From assembly GCA_016929445.1 (NCBI GenBank), contig JAFGIU010000065.1, forward strand, positions 1 to 47,522: a DNA stretch of 47,522 bases, in the 5' to 3' direction. Source of the DNA: Candidatus Omnitrophota bacterium. GTDB lineage: Bacteria; Omnitrophota; Gorgyraeia; JAFGIU01. The notes below the pieces were generated by a model. That model searched no databases. It saw nothing but the letters and a program-made list of their open reading frames with translations, and was not told the DNA's origin. Shown one piece after another: positions 23,445-31,424 of the stretch; position 1 is the stretch's first letter; every line of letters begins with the position of its first letter. The translations under genes and the position numbers were made by a program.

Positions 23445-24575
23445 ATGGAATCCTGGATCCTCGATTTTGATAGGCGTCGCGACTTTTCAGCAGTCGGGTT
23501 TCGATCCGCGTGCTACGCGCCCTTTGTCAGCATGAATTTCACGCCTTGGGGGACTGTGCAGGTTTGCTGCGAGAACAGTGACTACATTATTGGCAATGTG
23601 GCCGAGGACACATTGATGGATCTGTGGAATGGCCCTGCCATCAACCAAATCCGTTCGCACTTGGTTCGATATGAATATGGGATGGGGTGCGAAGGATGCG
23701 CCAGGCTGGCAAGGATGGGGGCCTATCCCTATTCTTTCCACTACGAACCCGCCAATGCCCCCACGCTCGTCCCTAAGTGGCCATATATAATGGAATTCCG
23801 GCTCACCAATGATTGTAACTTCGCCTGCATTATGTGCAGCGGGAGTTACTCTTCACAAATAAGAGCCAAGAGGGACAAACTGCCTCCTCTTCCCCGCGCT
23901 TACGGAGACCGCTTCTTCGAGGAATTGGAAGAATTTGTGCCTCATTTGAGACATACCGTTTTTGCCGGCGGCGAACCCTTGATTATCCCCGAGCATTTTC
24001 GTGTCTGGGACATCATGCTTCGCACTAATCCTAAGTGCACCGTGACGATCAGCACCAACGGGTCCGTGGTCAGTGGTAAGGCCCTCGACTATATGCAGCA
24101 GCTTCATGTCAATCACTTGGATGTCTCTGTGGACGGAGCCACCAAGAAGACCTTTGAGGCCATACGTCCCCGATCCTGTTTTGAAAAAGTCATGGCAAAC
24201 TTGGGGCCGCTTTCAAAAATTCCTAAGCGAATTAATGACATTTTCTCCTTGACTCTGTGCGCGATGCCCCAGAATTTTTTTGAGATCAAAGATATCTTCC
24301 TGCTTGCCGAAGAATACGGAGCGCACGTGTATATTAACCTTGTGAGAGTGCCCAATTCTTGCAGTCTCGCATCGCTTGCCCCGAAAGAGCTTGAAACTGT
24401 TTTCCGCACACTGGATTCGGATTTCTCCTCGATCGCGCCCACCCTAAGCCCATTCAACAAAGAGCGCTTTTTGGAATTGCTGAGCGCGGTCAAGCACATG
24501 AGGGCAGGGCAAAACCCGGTAGGCCTGAGTGCCGGTGTCCCGGATACGCCCACACCCGCGCCCGTGCTACCGTGA
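23445..24575 (+). CDS. SPASM-first radical SAM protein, array copy 5
   Basis: 376 residues with complete motifs. The N-terminal module has C23 (SACYAPF), C41-C42 (VQVCCEN), GN and C82/C85 (GCEGCAR). The rSAM cysteines are C124, C128 and C131 (NDCNFACIMC), followed by AGGEPL, ISTNGS and SVDGATK. ATG 23445 lies one base after the preceding stop (TGA-T-ATG) with GAAGG 9 bases upstream; a TTG at 23436 is less likely. The C-terminus ends in a Pro-rich tail (TPTPAPVLP). It closes the coupled six-gene operon. A promoter-like sequence follows, so the next gene may be separately expressed. Confidence 0.85.
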   Translation: MESWILDFDRRRDFSAVGFRSACYAPFVSMNFTPWGTVQVCCENSDYIIGNVAEDTLMDLWNGPAINQIRSHLVRYEYGMGCEGCARLARMGAYPYSFHYEPANAPTLVPKWPYIMEFRLTNDCNFACIMCSGSYSSQIRAKRDKLPPLPRAYGDRFFEELEEFVPHLRHTVFAGGEPLIIPEHFRVWDIMLRTNPKCTVTISTNGSVVSGKALDYMQQLHVNHLDVSVDGATKKTFEAIRPRSCFEKVMANLGPLSKIPKRINDIFSLTLCAMPQNFFEIKDIFLLAEEYGAHVYINLVRVPNSCSLASLAPKELETVFRTLDSDFSSIAPTLSPFNKERFLELLSAVKHMRAGQNPVGLSAGVPDTPTPAPVLP

Positions 24576-24593
24576 GGCCGGATCCGGCAGGCC

Positions 24594-24622
24594 TTGTGCG
24601 CCCTGGGGCGATCCCTTATGAT
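24594..24622 (+). promoter_or_regulatory. Candidate promoter for the glycan assembly/export operon
   Basis: TTGTGC (24594-24599), a 17-base spacer and TATGAT (24617-24622). The start near 24629 precedes ATG 24668 by about 40 bases. This supports that ATG over the GTG at 24572, which lies before the promoter. Confidence 0.45.
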
Positions 24623-24667
24623 GTTAGCCGTTCTAGCCTGAACATCGGAGAAATCCCTAGACCATCC

Positions 24668-27160
24668 ATGAAGAACAGCCACCCTCACCCCCAAGTTGCC
24701 GTATCCGTCATTAACTATAATGGGGTCAAGCATTTGGATAAATGTCTGGCTTCATTGGAGGCTTTGAATTATCCACGGAGCCGCCTCCGGCTAAGCCTGG
24801 TGGACAACGGATCCACCGACACCTCCCTTGAATTTGTTCAGACCCGCTACCCGAATGTCCGAATCCTCCAAAACGACCAAAACAATTTTTCCCGCGCTCT
24901 CAATTTGGCGACCCGGGAATGCCCGGGAGAATATGTGGTCTTTCTCAACAATGACACCACGGTAGAGCGCTCCTGGCTCAAGGAGCTGGTCAAGGCCGCC
25001 CAAGGCCGGCCTGAAGTCGCGGGGGTGGGCAGCAAAATCCTGCTGTCTGATGGCCGCATCAACAGCGCAGGCCATCAGGAACTCCCTTCTTTTTATTGGG
25101 AGGACCGGGGATTTGAAGAAAAGGACATCGGCCAATACGACGAGGTCACTGAAGTCTCAAGCCTATCTGGTTGCGCCGCAATGTACCGTAAAGAATATTT
25201 GGAGGAATTGGGCGGTTTTGACGAAGACTTCAATATCTTCCTCGAGGATATCGAAATCGGGTTACGCTGTCGCAAGAAAGGCTGGAAGCTGCTTTACGTC
25301 CCGTCCAGCGTCGTCCACCATCACTTCCACGGCACAGTGAGCGGTCAATTCGCAGATACCATGGTGGAACGAAATCGCCTGCTATTGGTGGCCAAGCACT
25401 ATCCGGAAAGACTCGGGGAGGTGCTCCCCGGGAACACGCTTCTCACGGACGGCTCCCACCTCCCTTATGATGTGGCCTACGACCATGTTGTCCAGTGCAT
25501 TCAGAAATTCCTCGCCTCCCACGACCGGGAAACAATCTTAAGAACCTCGCCCTCGCTGGCTGCAGGGATTCGCAGGAGTCTTATCTGGCAACGCAAGATG
25601 CTTCGAAAGACTTTTCGTGAACACTTCTCCTTCCGTTATAGCGCGGGCTCGAACGGTAAGGACTCCGCGGAGGAACGGGACCGGATAATCACCCAACTCG
25701 TCGAGGCTAAAGAACGCCTGGCACGAGAACTACAGGATTCACAGAACTCGATCCAATTCATACGCAATGAGCTATATTCACGAGACATTCAGCTTGCAGA
25801 AGAACGGGCGCGCGCCAATGAGCGCGCCCAACGAATAGACGAGCTCCGGTCGGAACACAACGAACTATCCCAGCGTCTGAAAACCTCTCTACAGGAGACA
25901 GAGGACCGCCACCGCTACGCAAAATCCCAGGAAGAGCGCTTGGAACTGGAATTAAAAAAGCTCTGGACCAACGAGCAGGAACTGGCAGGGCTCCGGGTCC
26001 TGCTGAACGAGCGGGAAGCACAGCTCGAAGAGGCGCGCGCGCAGACTCGAGAGATGGCGGATTTTCGACATGAACTGACCCGCAGGGCCGCAGAAACTGA
26101 GAAGCTTGAATCGACACTAAACGAAACAAATCGGCGGCTCCAAGAAACTTCTACCGAACAGGAGCAGTTGCAACAGAGACTCGAAGCAGGCATCCGCCAA
26201 GTCTCCCGGCTCAACCTCGCCCTGGCCGACAAGGTGCAGGAAATCAAAAAAATCCGGGAAGCTTACGACCACAAGAGTGCACAGCTCCGGGATAAGGATT
26301 CGGAATACTCCCAGCTCCGGATTCACTGCCAGAACCTGAGCGACGCCAACAAGAAGTGGGCCGACCTTGCAGAGCAAGTCAACGAAGAAAAAGAGGGTCT
26401 GCGTATCCACCTGGAGGAGGAGGTATCAAACCGGCAAAAGCAACTAGATGAGGTGCGCCGGGAGCTGGGTTCGGCCGGAGCCAATGTCGCAGAGCTAAAA
26501 GCGCAGATCGAAGGGCTGCAGGTTTTCTACAAAACAAATACTTACCGGCACCTCGTGATCCCCGTATGGAAGACAGCCAACTTCTTCAAGCAGATGGCCA
26601 GGCTCTTCCTCCGTTTTGAAATTTTCGCCGCATGGGCCCGGGCCAGGCAACAGGTGGTAGTGCTCAAGCCGAAACAGGTAAGCCCGGGCCAGGCCGAGGC
26701 CGCGCTGCGGCGTATCGAGGGTCTTTACCCCGGAATCCCCATCGAAGTGATCACCCAAATTTACGGCGAAGAGATCGACTGGGTCGAACACAGCCGCAGG
26801 CCGAACCGGCGATACCGGATTTACATCCACGAGAAAAACCCGCTCAATCTGTTTCGCCTAATCCTTCTCAGTTTGCGCTGGCAATGCCGTCCCTCTTTCC
26901 AAAAAGCAATCGTTCTCTGTCACCCGGCAATTCCCGGCGCCTGCCGCAAACAGAAATTCCTGGGCGCTTGCCTGAGCGGCTCGCGCAGCACCGAAGTCTA
27001 CTTCCCCGAGAACGATCATTCCGAACCGCTCGTCATTCGCCGGGTGATCGGGCACTTACTCTGGTTCGGATTGGCCGGCCTGGCCGTATCTCTGCTGCTC
27101 GTTCCACGCACCCTTATCCGCAAGATCCGGCTCCGGCGTCACAGAAGTTCAAACGCATGA
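24668..27160 (+). CDS. GT2 glycosyltransferase with long coiled coil and C-terminal membrane helix
   Basis: 830 residues. The GT2 domain (about 8-260) opens VAVSVINYNGVKHL, has LVDNGSTD, LNNDTT at the metal/donor site, SGCAAMYR and the acceptor-side LEDIEIGLR, as in rhamnosyl- or N-acetylglucosaminyl-like enzymes. Residues about 333-618 are an almost unbroken Glu/Arg/Leu/Gln-rich coiled coil. The remaining 200 residues are a globular region ending in one membrane helix (VIGHLLWFGLAGLAVSLLL) and a basic tail. The coiled coil would extend roughly 40 nm if fully helical, so it could space or count chain length, as coiled coils do in O9a-type O-antigen systems. That is inference. An in-frame GTG exists at 24572. 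The stop overlaps the next start (ATGA). Confidence 0.85.
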   Translation: MKNSHPHPQVAVSVINYNGVKHLDKCLASLEALNYPRSRLRLSLVDNGSTDTSLEFVQTRYPNVRILQNDQNNFSRALNLATRECPGEYVVFLNNDTTVERSWLKELVKAAQGRPEVAGVGSKILLSDGRINSAGHQELPSFYWEDRGFEEKDIGQYDEVTEVSSLSGCAAMYRKEYLEELGGFDEDFNIFLEDIEIGLRCRKKGWKLLYVPSSVVHHHFHGTVSGQFADTMVERNRLLLVAKHYPERLGEVLPGNTLLTDGSHLPYDVAYDHVVQCIQKFLASHDRETILRTSPSLAAGIRRSLIWQRKMLRKTFREHFSFRYSAGSNGKDSAEERDRIITQLVEAKERLARELQDSQNSIQFIRNELYSRDIQLAEERARANERAQRIDELRSEHNELSQRLKTSLQETEDRHRYAKSQEERLELELKKLWTNEQELAGLRVLLNEREAQLEEARAQTREMADFRHELTRRAAETEKLESTLNETNRRLQETSTEQEQLQQRLEAGIRQVSRLNLALADKVQEIKKIREAYDHKSAQLRDKDSEYSQLRIHCQNLSDANKKWADLAEQVNEEKEGLRIHLEEEVSNRQKQLDEVRRELGSAGANVAELKAQIEGLQVFYKTNTYRHLVIPVWKTANFFKQMARLFLRFEIFAAWARARQQVVVLKPKQVSPGQAEAALRRIEGLYPGIPIEVITQIYGEEIDWVEHSRRPNRRYRIYIHEKNPLNLFRLILLSLRWQCRPSFQKAIVLCHPAIPGACRKQKFLGACLSGSRSTEVYFPENDHSEPLVIRRVIGHLLWFGLAGLAVSLLLVPRTLIRKIRLRRHRSSNA

Positions 27161-28338
27161 ACCTGGCTTTCCTTTCCAAAGATTACCCTCCGCAACAGGT
27201 CGGCGGTGTCGGCACTTATGTAACGGAGATGTCCCGCCTTCTGGCCCGTAAGGGACACCAAGTATTCGTCATCTCCCAAGGCGACTCCGTGTATGAAGAA
27301 CTACTTGTTCCCGGCGGACAAAGCATCCGGGTAATCCGGGTGCAGCCGGCCCGGCTTTCGTTCATGGACTTAGTCCGGGATTCCCATCCGGGACTTGTCG
27401 AAAGATTGGAATATTCCTGGTCGGTATCCCAAGCACTCAAGAGATTGCACAAGGACATTAGGCTGGATGTCGTCGAGGCCTCCGAGGCCCGAGCCGAAGG
27501 GTTCTGGTATTACCTGACTCACCGGAATCCTCCTCTGCTGATCAAGCTGCACACGCCCGAGTATGTGGCCGTAAAGCTCAATCAAACTCACCGTCTTCCG
27601 TATTGGCGCGGAGCTCATTCCTTGGAAAAGCATTGGATCTTCAGCGCGCACCAGCTGGTTGGCATCACTCAAGCGGTGGTTGATAAGGTTGCCGAGAGTT
27701 ACCGGGTGAGACTTCAAGGAATCCCTCTGGTTCGCAATCCCATTGATCTGGACTTCTTCTCCCCCAACGGAGTCGCCCCCTCGGATAGCCAGCCGGAAAT
27801 TCTATATGTGGGCCGCTTGGAGTTCCGCAAAGGGGTTCAGGTCCTGGCCCGGGCAATTCCCAAAGTTCTCTCACAGTGCCCAACCGCAACATTCACTTTC
27901 CTAGGCGATCCCTGCGGCATGGAATCCTACGTTTCTGAAACTCTCGCGCCCTATATGGAACGCGGGGCAGTCCAGTGGCTTCGCGGCATACCCCGCGAGG
28001 AATTGCTTGGTTACTATCGCCGCGCGACCTTGGTCGTCATCCCCTCTCTTTGGGAAAACAGCCCCTACACCTGCCTCGAGGCCATGAGCTGCGGCAAACC
28101 TGTTGTGTGTTCCAGCGGCGGCGGACTCTCGGAGCTTGCGGAGCACGGCGTAAACGGATGGCTCACGGCTCCGGGCTCCAGCGCCGAGCTGGCCCAAGGC
28201 ATCATTCATTTACTGGAACACCCCGATACCCGGATGCGCTTGGGTCGCAATGCCCGCAGTCACATCATCAAGCAGTACGACGAAAAAAGCATTTATGAGC
28301 AAGCATTGGCCGTCTATGAAAATACAGCGACCCGGTAA
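27157..28338 (+). CDS. GT4 family glycosyltransferase
   Basis: 393 residues with the GT-B fold. The N-domain opens MNLAFLSKDYPPQQVGGVGTYV with the Gly-rich loop. The C-domain has ILYVGRLEFRKGVQVL and the nucleotide-sugar motif SLWENSPYTCLEAMSCGKPVV, containing the E-x7-E pair of retaining GT4 enzymes. It would add a sugar to the growing glycan at the cytoplasmic membrane face. ATG 27157 overlaps the previous stop (ATGA); an upstream in-frame extension lies inside the coiled-coil gene in another frame and is not credible. The last 23 bases overlap the rSAM gene that follows. Confidence 0.85.
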   Translation: MNLAFLSKDYPPQQVGGVGTYVTEMSRLLARKGHQVFVISQGDSVYEELLVPGGQSIRVIRVQPARLSFMDLVRDSHPGLVERLEYSWSVSQALKRLHKDIRLDVVEASEARAEGFWYYLTHRNPPLLIKLHTPEYVAVKLNQTHRLPYWRGAHSLEKHWIFSAHQLVGITQAVVDKVAESYRVRLQGIPLVRNPIDLDFFSPNGVAPSDSQPEILYVGRLEFRKGVQVLARAIPKVLSQCPTATFTFLGDPCGMESYVSETLAPYMERGAVQWLRGIPREELLGYYRRATLVVIPSLWENSPYTCLEAMSCGKPVVCSSGGGLSELAEHGVNGWLTAPGSSAELAQGIIHLLEHPDTRMRLGRNARSHIIKQYDEKSIYEQALAVYENTATR

Positions 28339-29329
28339 CGGGCTTCATTTAGACCGGCCGCCGCGCCGGTTCAGGCTTCCGCGCCCCCAGGTGCTTGTCC
28401 TGTTCACAAGCTATCAGTGCGATGCTCGCTGCGCCATGTGCTCCACCTGGGTCAAACAGAAGTCCGAACCCTCAATTTCTCATGAACAAATCGAGAAGCT
28501 CTTCAACGACCCTCTGTTGAAGTCCTCTTTGGAAATTCTCAATCTCACGGGCGGCGAACCCACACTCAATCCGGATCTGGTATCGAATGTGAAGACCGCG
28601 GTGGAGACATGCTCCCGATTGCGCCGGGTCGACCTGCCCACGAATGGAATGAACACCGGTCAAGTCGTCGATCAAATAGAGCGCCTTGCGGCAGCGATCG
28701 CCGATTGCGAAGTGCATCTCGGTATCACTGTTTCCATGGATGGGCTCGGGCCGGTTCATGAAGCTGTGCGCAACCGCAAGGGCGTGTTTCCTCAAGTGGA
28801 GCGGACTCTGATGGAAGTCCAGGAACTGACGCGCGCCTATCCCTTCATGAGCGTGGGCATCAATATGACAGTGGGGAACCAAAACGCGGACGAGCTGTTC
28901 CGTATGCGCAACTACGCAAGAAAAAGGAATATCGGGATCAATTTCACGCCCGCGGCAATTTCGGAAATCGGAGTGGAAAGCGCGCTGATGAAAGATGACT
29001 TCCTGCCCTCCGAAGTTCAGCGGGCCAAGATTGCAGACTTTTTTGATATCTTGGAGGAGTCGGGAGAGATGTTGGCCAACCACGCTCAATTTGCGGCAAA
29101 TTGGCTCAGAACCGGTCGCCGCACTTTGGATTGCAGCTTTCGCCAGGGGCGCAACTGCCTTTTAGAACCGGACGGCAGTCTGTATTTGTGCGGCAACTTC
29201 AAAGAATTCAAGCTGGGCAATGTCTGGGAAACATCTTTTACCCGGGCATGGCGCAATATGCGCCGGATTCCCTCGACAGCCTGGAGAAAATGTGTGGGAT
29301 GCGAGAGCAACTGTTATCTAAACCCATAA
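28316..29329 (+). CDS. Radical SAM protein with SPASM-like tail, inside the glycan operon
   Basis: 337 residues. The cluster motif is C35, C39 and C42 (YQCDARCAMC), followed by LTGGEPTLN for SAM and PTNGMNT. The C-terminal tail has CSF..GRNCLLEPDGSLYLCGN, KLGN and CVGCESNC, a SPASM-like set of cysteines for auxiliary clusters. It belongs to a different branch from the array proteins: its order is normal and the tail differs. It lies between two GT4 genes of the operon that ends in the Wzm/Wzt exporter. Its product therefore probably acts on a sugar, carrier or glycan, although a protein substrate cannot be excluded. ATG 28316 lies 23 bases inside the preceding gene; an upstream start at 28250 would overlap more. 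Confidence 0.85.
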   Translation: MKIQRPGNGLHLDRPPRRFRLPRPQVLVLFTSYQCDARCAMCSTWVKQKSEPSISHEQIEKLFNDPLLKSSLEILNLTGGEPTLNPDLVSNVKTAVETCSRLRRVDLPTNGMNTGQVVDQIERLAAAIADCEVHLGITVSMDGLGPVHEAVRNRKGVFPQVERTLMEVQELTRAYPFMSVGINMTVGNQNADELFRMRNYARKRNIGINFTPAAISEIGVESALMKDDFLPSEVQRAKIADFFDILEESGEMLANHAQFAANWLRTGRRTLDCSFRQGRNCLLEPDGSLYLCGNFKEFKLGNVWETSFTRAWRNMRRIPSTAWRKCVGCESNCYLNP

Positions 29330-29355
29330 ATACGCAACGACAGACCTCTCCCCGG

Positions 29356-30585
29356 ATGCGGATCTGTGTGATTTCGCGGGAATACCCTCCCGAGACTTGT
29401 TGGGGCGGCATTGGCGTATACAGCACTCTGCTTTCAAAAGAACTGGCTCTGCGGGGACACCGGGTCCATGTGATTTGCCAAACTCTGGGCCAAGAGCGCA
29501 CTGTGGAACGGGGAAATCTTACGGTACACAAAATTCGGAACAGCTACTATTTTTTTCCGCGTATTGCCACAACGGAATTTGCGCAGCGGATCAACTACAT
29601 CCGGGCGGTTCGCAGAAGGTTTCTCAAAATCCACTCCCAGCAGCCTTTTGACGTGGTTGAGGGCCCTAACTTTTCCGCTGAAGGGCTGGGAGTTAGTTTT
29701 ATCAAAGAGGTCCCTTTGGTGACTCGACTTCACAGTTCTCTAAACGAAGTCGCCAAGGCCTATGGCAAACGCCCCACATGGGATTCTCAACTCAGCGCCT
29801 CCCTTGAGAACTGGACTCTTTATAGAAGCCAAGCCGTGACTTGCTCCACGCGCGCGCATGCCGAATTGGTCGGCCAAACGGCCGGCTACAATCCCGCCAG
29901 CATTCATATCCTTCCGCTCGGCGTACCCATCCCCGAGGATACCCGCCCTCCTTCATCTGAGAAAGCAAAGGAGCCGCTTGTGCTTTTCCTGGGGCGTTTG
30001 GAACCTCGAAAAGGCGTGGATACTTTGGTACGCGCAATTCCTCAGGTTCTTGAGAAGGCTCCAAAGACAAGCTTCCTTTTCGCAGGACGCGATATCTATA
30101 TCAACGGCGAAACCCATTCTGTGATCGGACCGCCCCGCCTGAGCTACAAACGGCATTTGGAGAGACTGCTTCCGGATTCCGCGCGCAATCGAGTTACGTT
30201 TCTCGGCCATGTGAGCGATATTCAGCGCCGCGAACTGTTGGCAGACTGCGATCTCTTTGTCGCGCCCTCCACTTATGAGAGCTGCGGCTTCGTATATCTG
30301 GAAGCGATGTCCTATGCGCGGCCCGTAATCGGCTGTAACGTCGGCGGAGTCCCTGAAGTCGTCAAGCACGGAGAAACCGGACTCCTGGTGCCTCCCTCGG
30401 ATCCCGGAGCTCTCGCCCGGGCCATTCTCGATGTGCTTAGCCGTCCCGGTCAAACCTCGAGGATGGGCGCCCAAGCACGGGCGTGGGTGGAGACTCATTT
30501 CTCTTTGGATCAAATGGTTACCCGTACAGAGCAATTGTATGCGTCGCTAGTCAAAGATTTTTCCGCAAGAAAGAAAGCTCGATGA
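29356..30585 (+). CDS. GT4 family glycosyltransferase
   Basis: 409 residues, GT-B fold. It opens MRICVISREYPPETCWGGIGVY; the C-domain has VLFLGRLEPRKGVDTLVRA and the donor motif STYESCGFVYLEAMSYARPVIG. It is most like the 38257 protein: both have EYPPET.GGIG openings and GRLEPRKG, and both carry an insert with RDIYING or QETFLGAGE before a SYK segment, so they are paralogues, probably with related specificities. The start is uncertain. ATG 29356 begins at the first strand but has no Shine-Dalgarno; an in-frame ATG lies about 20 codons upstream. The stop overlaps the ABC permease start (ATGA). Confidence 0.85.
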   Translation: MRICVISREYPPETCWGGIGVYSTLLSKELALRGHRVHVICQTLGQERTVERGNLTVHKIRNSYYFFPRIATTEFAQRINYIRAVRRRFLKIHSQQPFDVVEGPNFSAEGLGVSFIKEVPLVTRLHSSLNEVAKAYGKRPTWDSQLSASLENWTLYRSQAVTCSTRAHAELVGQTAGYNPASIHILPLGVPIPEDTRPPSSEKAKEPLVLFLGRLEPRKGVDTLVRAIPQVLEKAPKTSFLFAGRDIYINGETHSVIGPPRLSYKRHLERLLPDSARNRVTFLGHVSDIQRRELLADCDLFVAPSTYESCGFVYLEAMSYARPVIGCNVGGVPEVVKHGETGLLVPPSDPGALARAILDVLSRPGQTSRMGAQARAWVETHFSLDQMVTRTEQLYASLVKDFSARKKAR

Positions 30586-31424
30586 ACCCTCTGCCCTTTT
30601 CACAGAAACTCATTGCCAGGCTAACCCCGATCCGGCAGTATGCGGCGCTCATCTGGCACCTGGCCTTGGCTGATATGCGCGTGCGTTACAAATCCCCTCT
30701 GCTCGGATTCTTGTGGGCCTTTTTAGTCCCTCTCCTGCTGAGTGGTGTGTTTTGGGTGGCTTTCACCTATATCTTCCCCATGTCCTCAGGACGCTATCCG
30801 TTTTTCATCTTCTTGATTGTGGGCATGTTTCCTTGGAGTTTTTTTCAAGCCGCGATCTCCGGTTCCACCATGAGCATCCTCCACGGGGCCCATCTGATAA
30901 AGAAGGTCAACTTCCCCCGGGAGGTCATTCCCCTGTCGGTTGTGGGCGCAAACCTTATCCATTTCCTGCTAACCTATTTTGTGGTGCTGGTATTGGCGTT
31001 TGCCGTGGGGGTTCCCCTGAGCCTTTGGGTGTGGACGCTTCCCCTTATCATCCTTGTACAAGTCATTATGATGGCCGGGTTGTCTCTCATGGTAGCCGGA
31101 ATGCAGGTCAAATACAGAGATGTTAAGTATGTGGTGGACCTCCTCCTGACACTCTGGTTCTATGCCACTCCAGTCCTCTATCCGTTCCAAGCCCTGGCGA
31201 ATCTTCCCCGTCCCCTGTACTTATTGGGTCTGCTGAACCCCATGAGCCACCTCGTGTATCTTTATCGCGTGGCTGTGCTAAAGGGGTATCCCACGGAATT
31301 CCCTGCCCCATGGAGCACCCCGGAAGTCGCAGCCGCGGCCATTCTATCGGCGATGATTCTTTTCTGGGCAGGATCACGAATTTTCAACTATTACGAACCG
31401 TCTTTTGCCGAGCAGGTACACTGA
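30582..31424 (+). CDS. wzm: ABC-2 type polysaccharide export permease (Wzm-like)
   Basis: 280 residues with about six membrane helices after a short cytoplasmic N-terminus. LALADMRVRYKSPLLGFLW is the conserved amphipathic gate segment of Wzm/TagG/KpsM permeases, and FFQAAISGSTMSI and LINPMSHLVYLYR-like segments (here LLNPMSHLV) also fit. It pairs with the ATPase encoded next to move a lipid-linked polysaccharide across the inner membrane. ATG 30582 overlaps the preceding GT4 stop (ATGA), and its own stop overlaps the ATPase start (TGATG), so exporter and transferases are co-translated. Confidence 0.9.
   Translation: MNPLPFSQKLIARLTPIRQYAALIWHLALADMRVRYKSPLLGFLWAFLVPLLLSGVFWVAFTYIFPMSSGRYPFFIFLIVGMFPWSFFQAAISGSTMSILHGAHLIKKVNFPREVIPLSVVGANLIHFLLTYFVVLVLAFAVGVPLSLWVWTLPLIILVQVIMMAGLSLMVAGMQVKYRDVKYVVDLLLTLWFYATPVLYPFQALANLPRPLYLLGLLNPMSHLVYLYRVAVLKGYPTEFPAPWSTPEVAAAAILSAMILFWAGSRIFNYYEPSFAEQVH

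Noticed and set aside
19025-24575. RiPP precursor peptide near the rSAM array
   Set aside because: I looked for a short Cys-, Ser- or Gly-rich frame with a leader in the gaps and junctions of the array. The genes abut or overlap, and no free-standing short frame remains.
26632-27156. N-terminal extension of the GT4 at 27157
   Set aside because: It lies out of frame within the coiled-coil GT2 gene. The Arg/Pro-rich translation has no relation to GT4 proteins, and ATG 27157 overlaps the stop in an ATGA pair.
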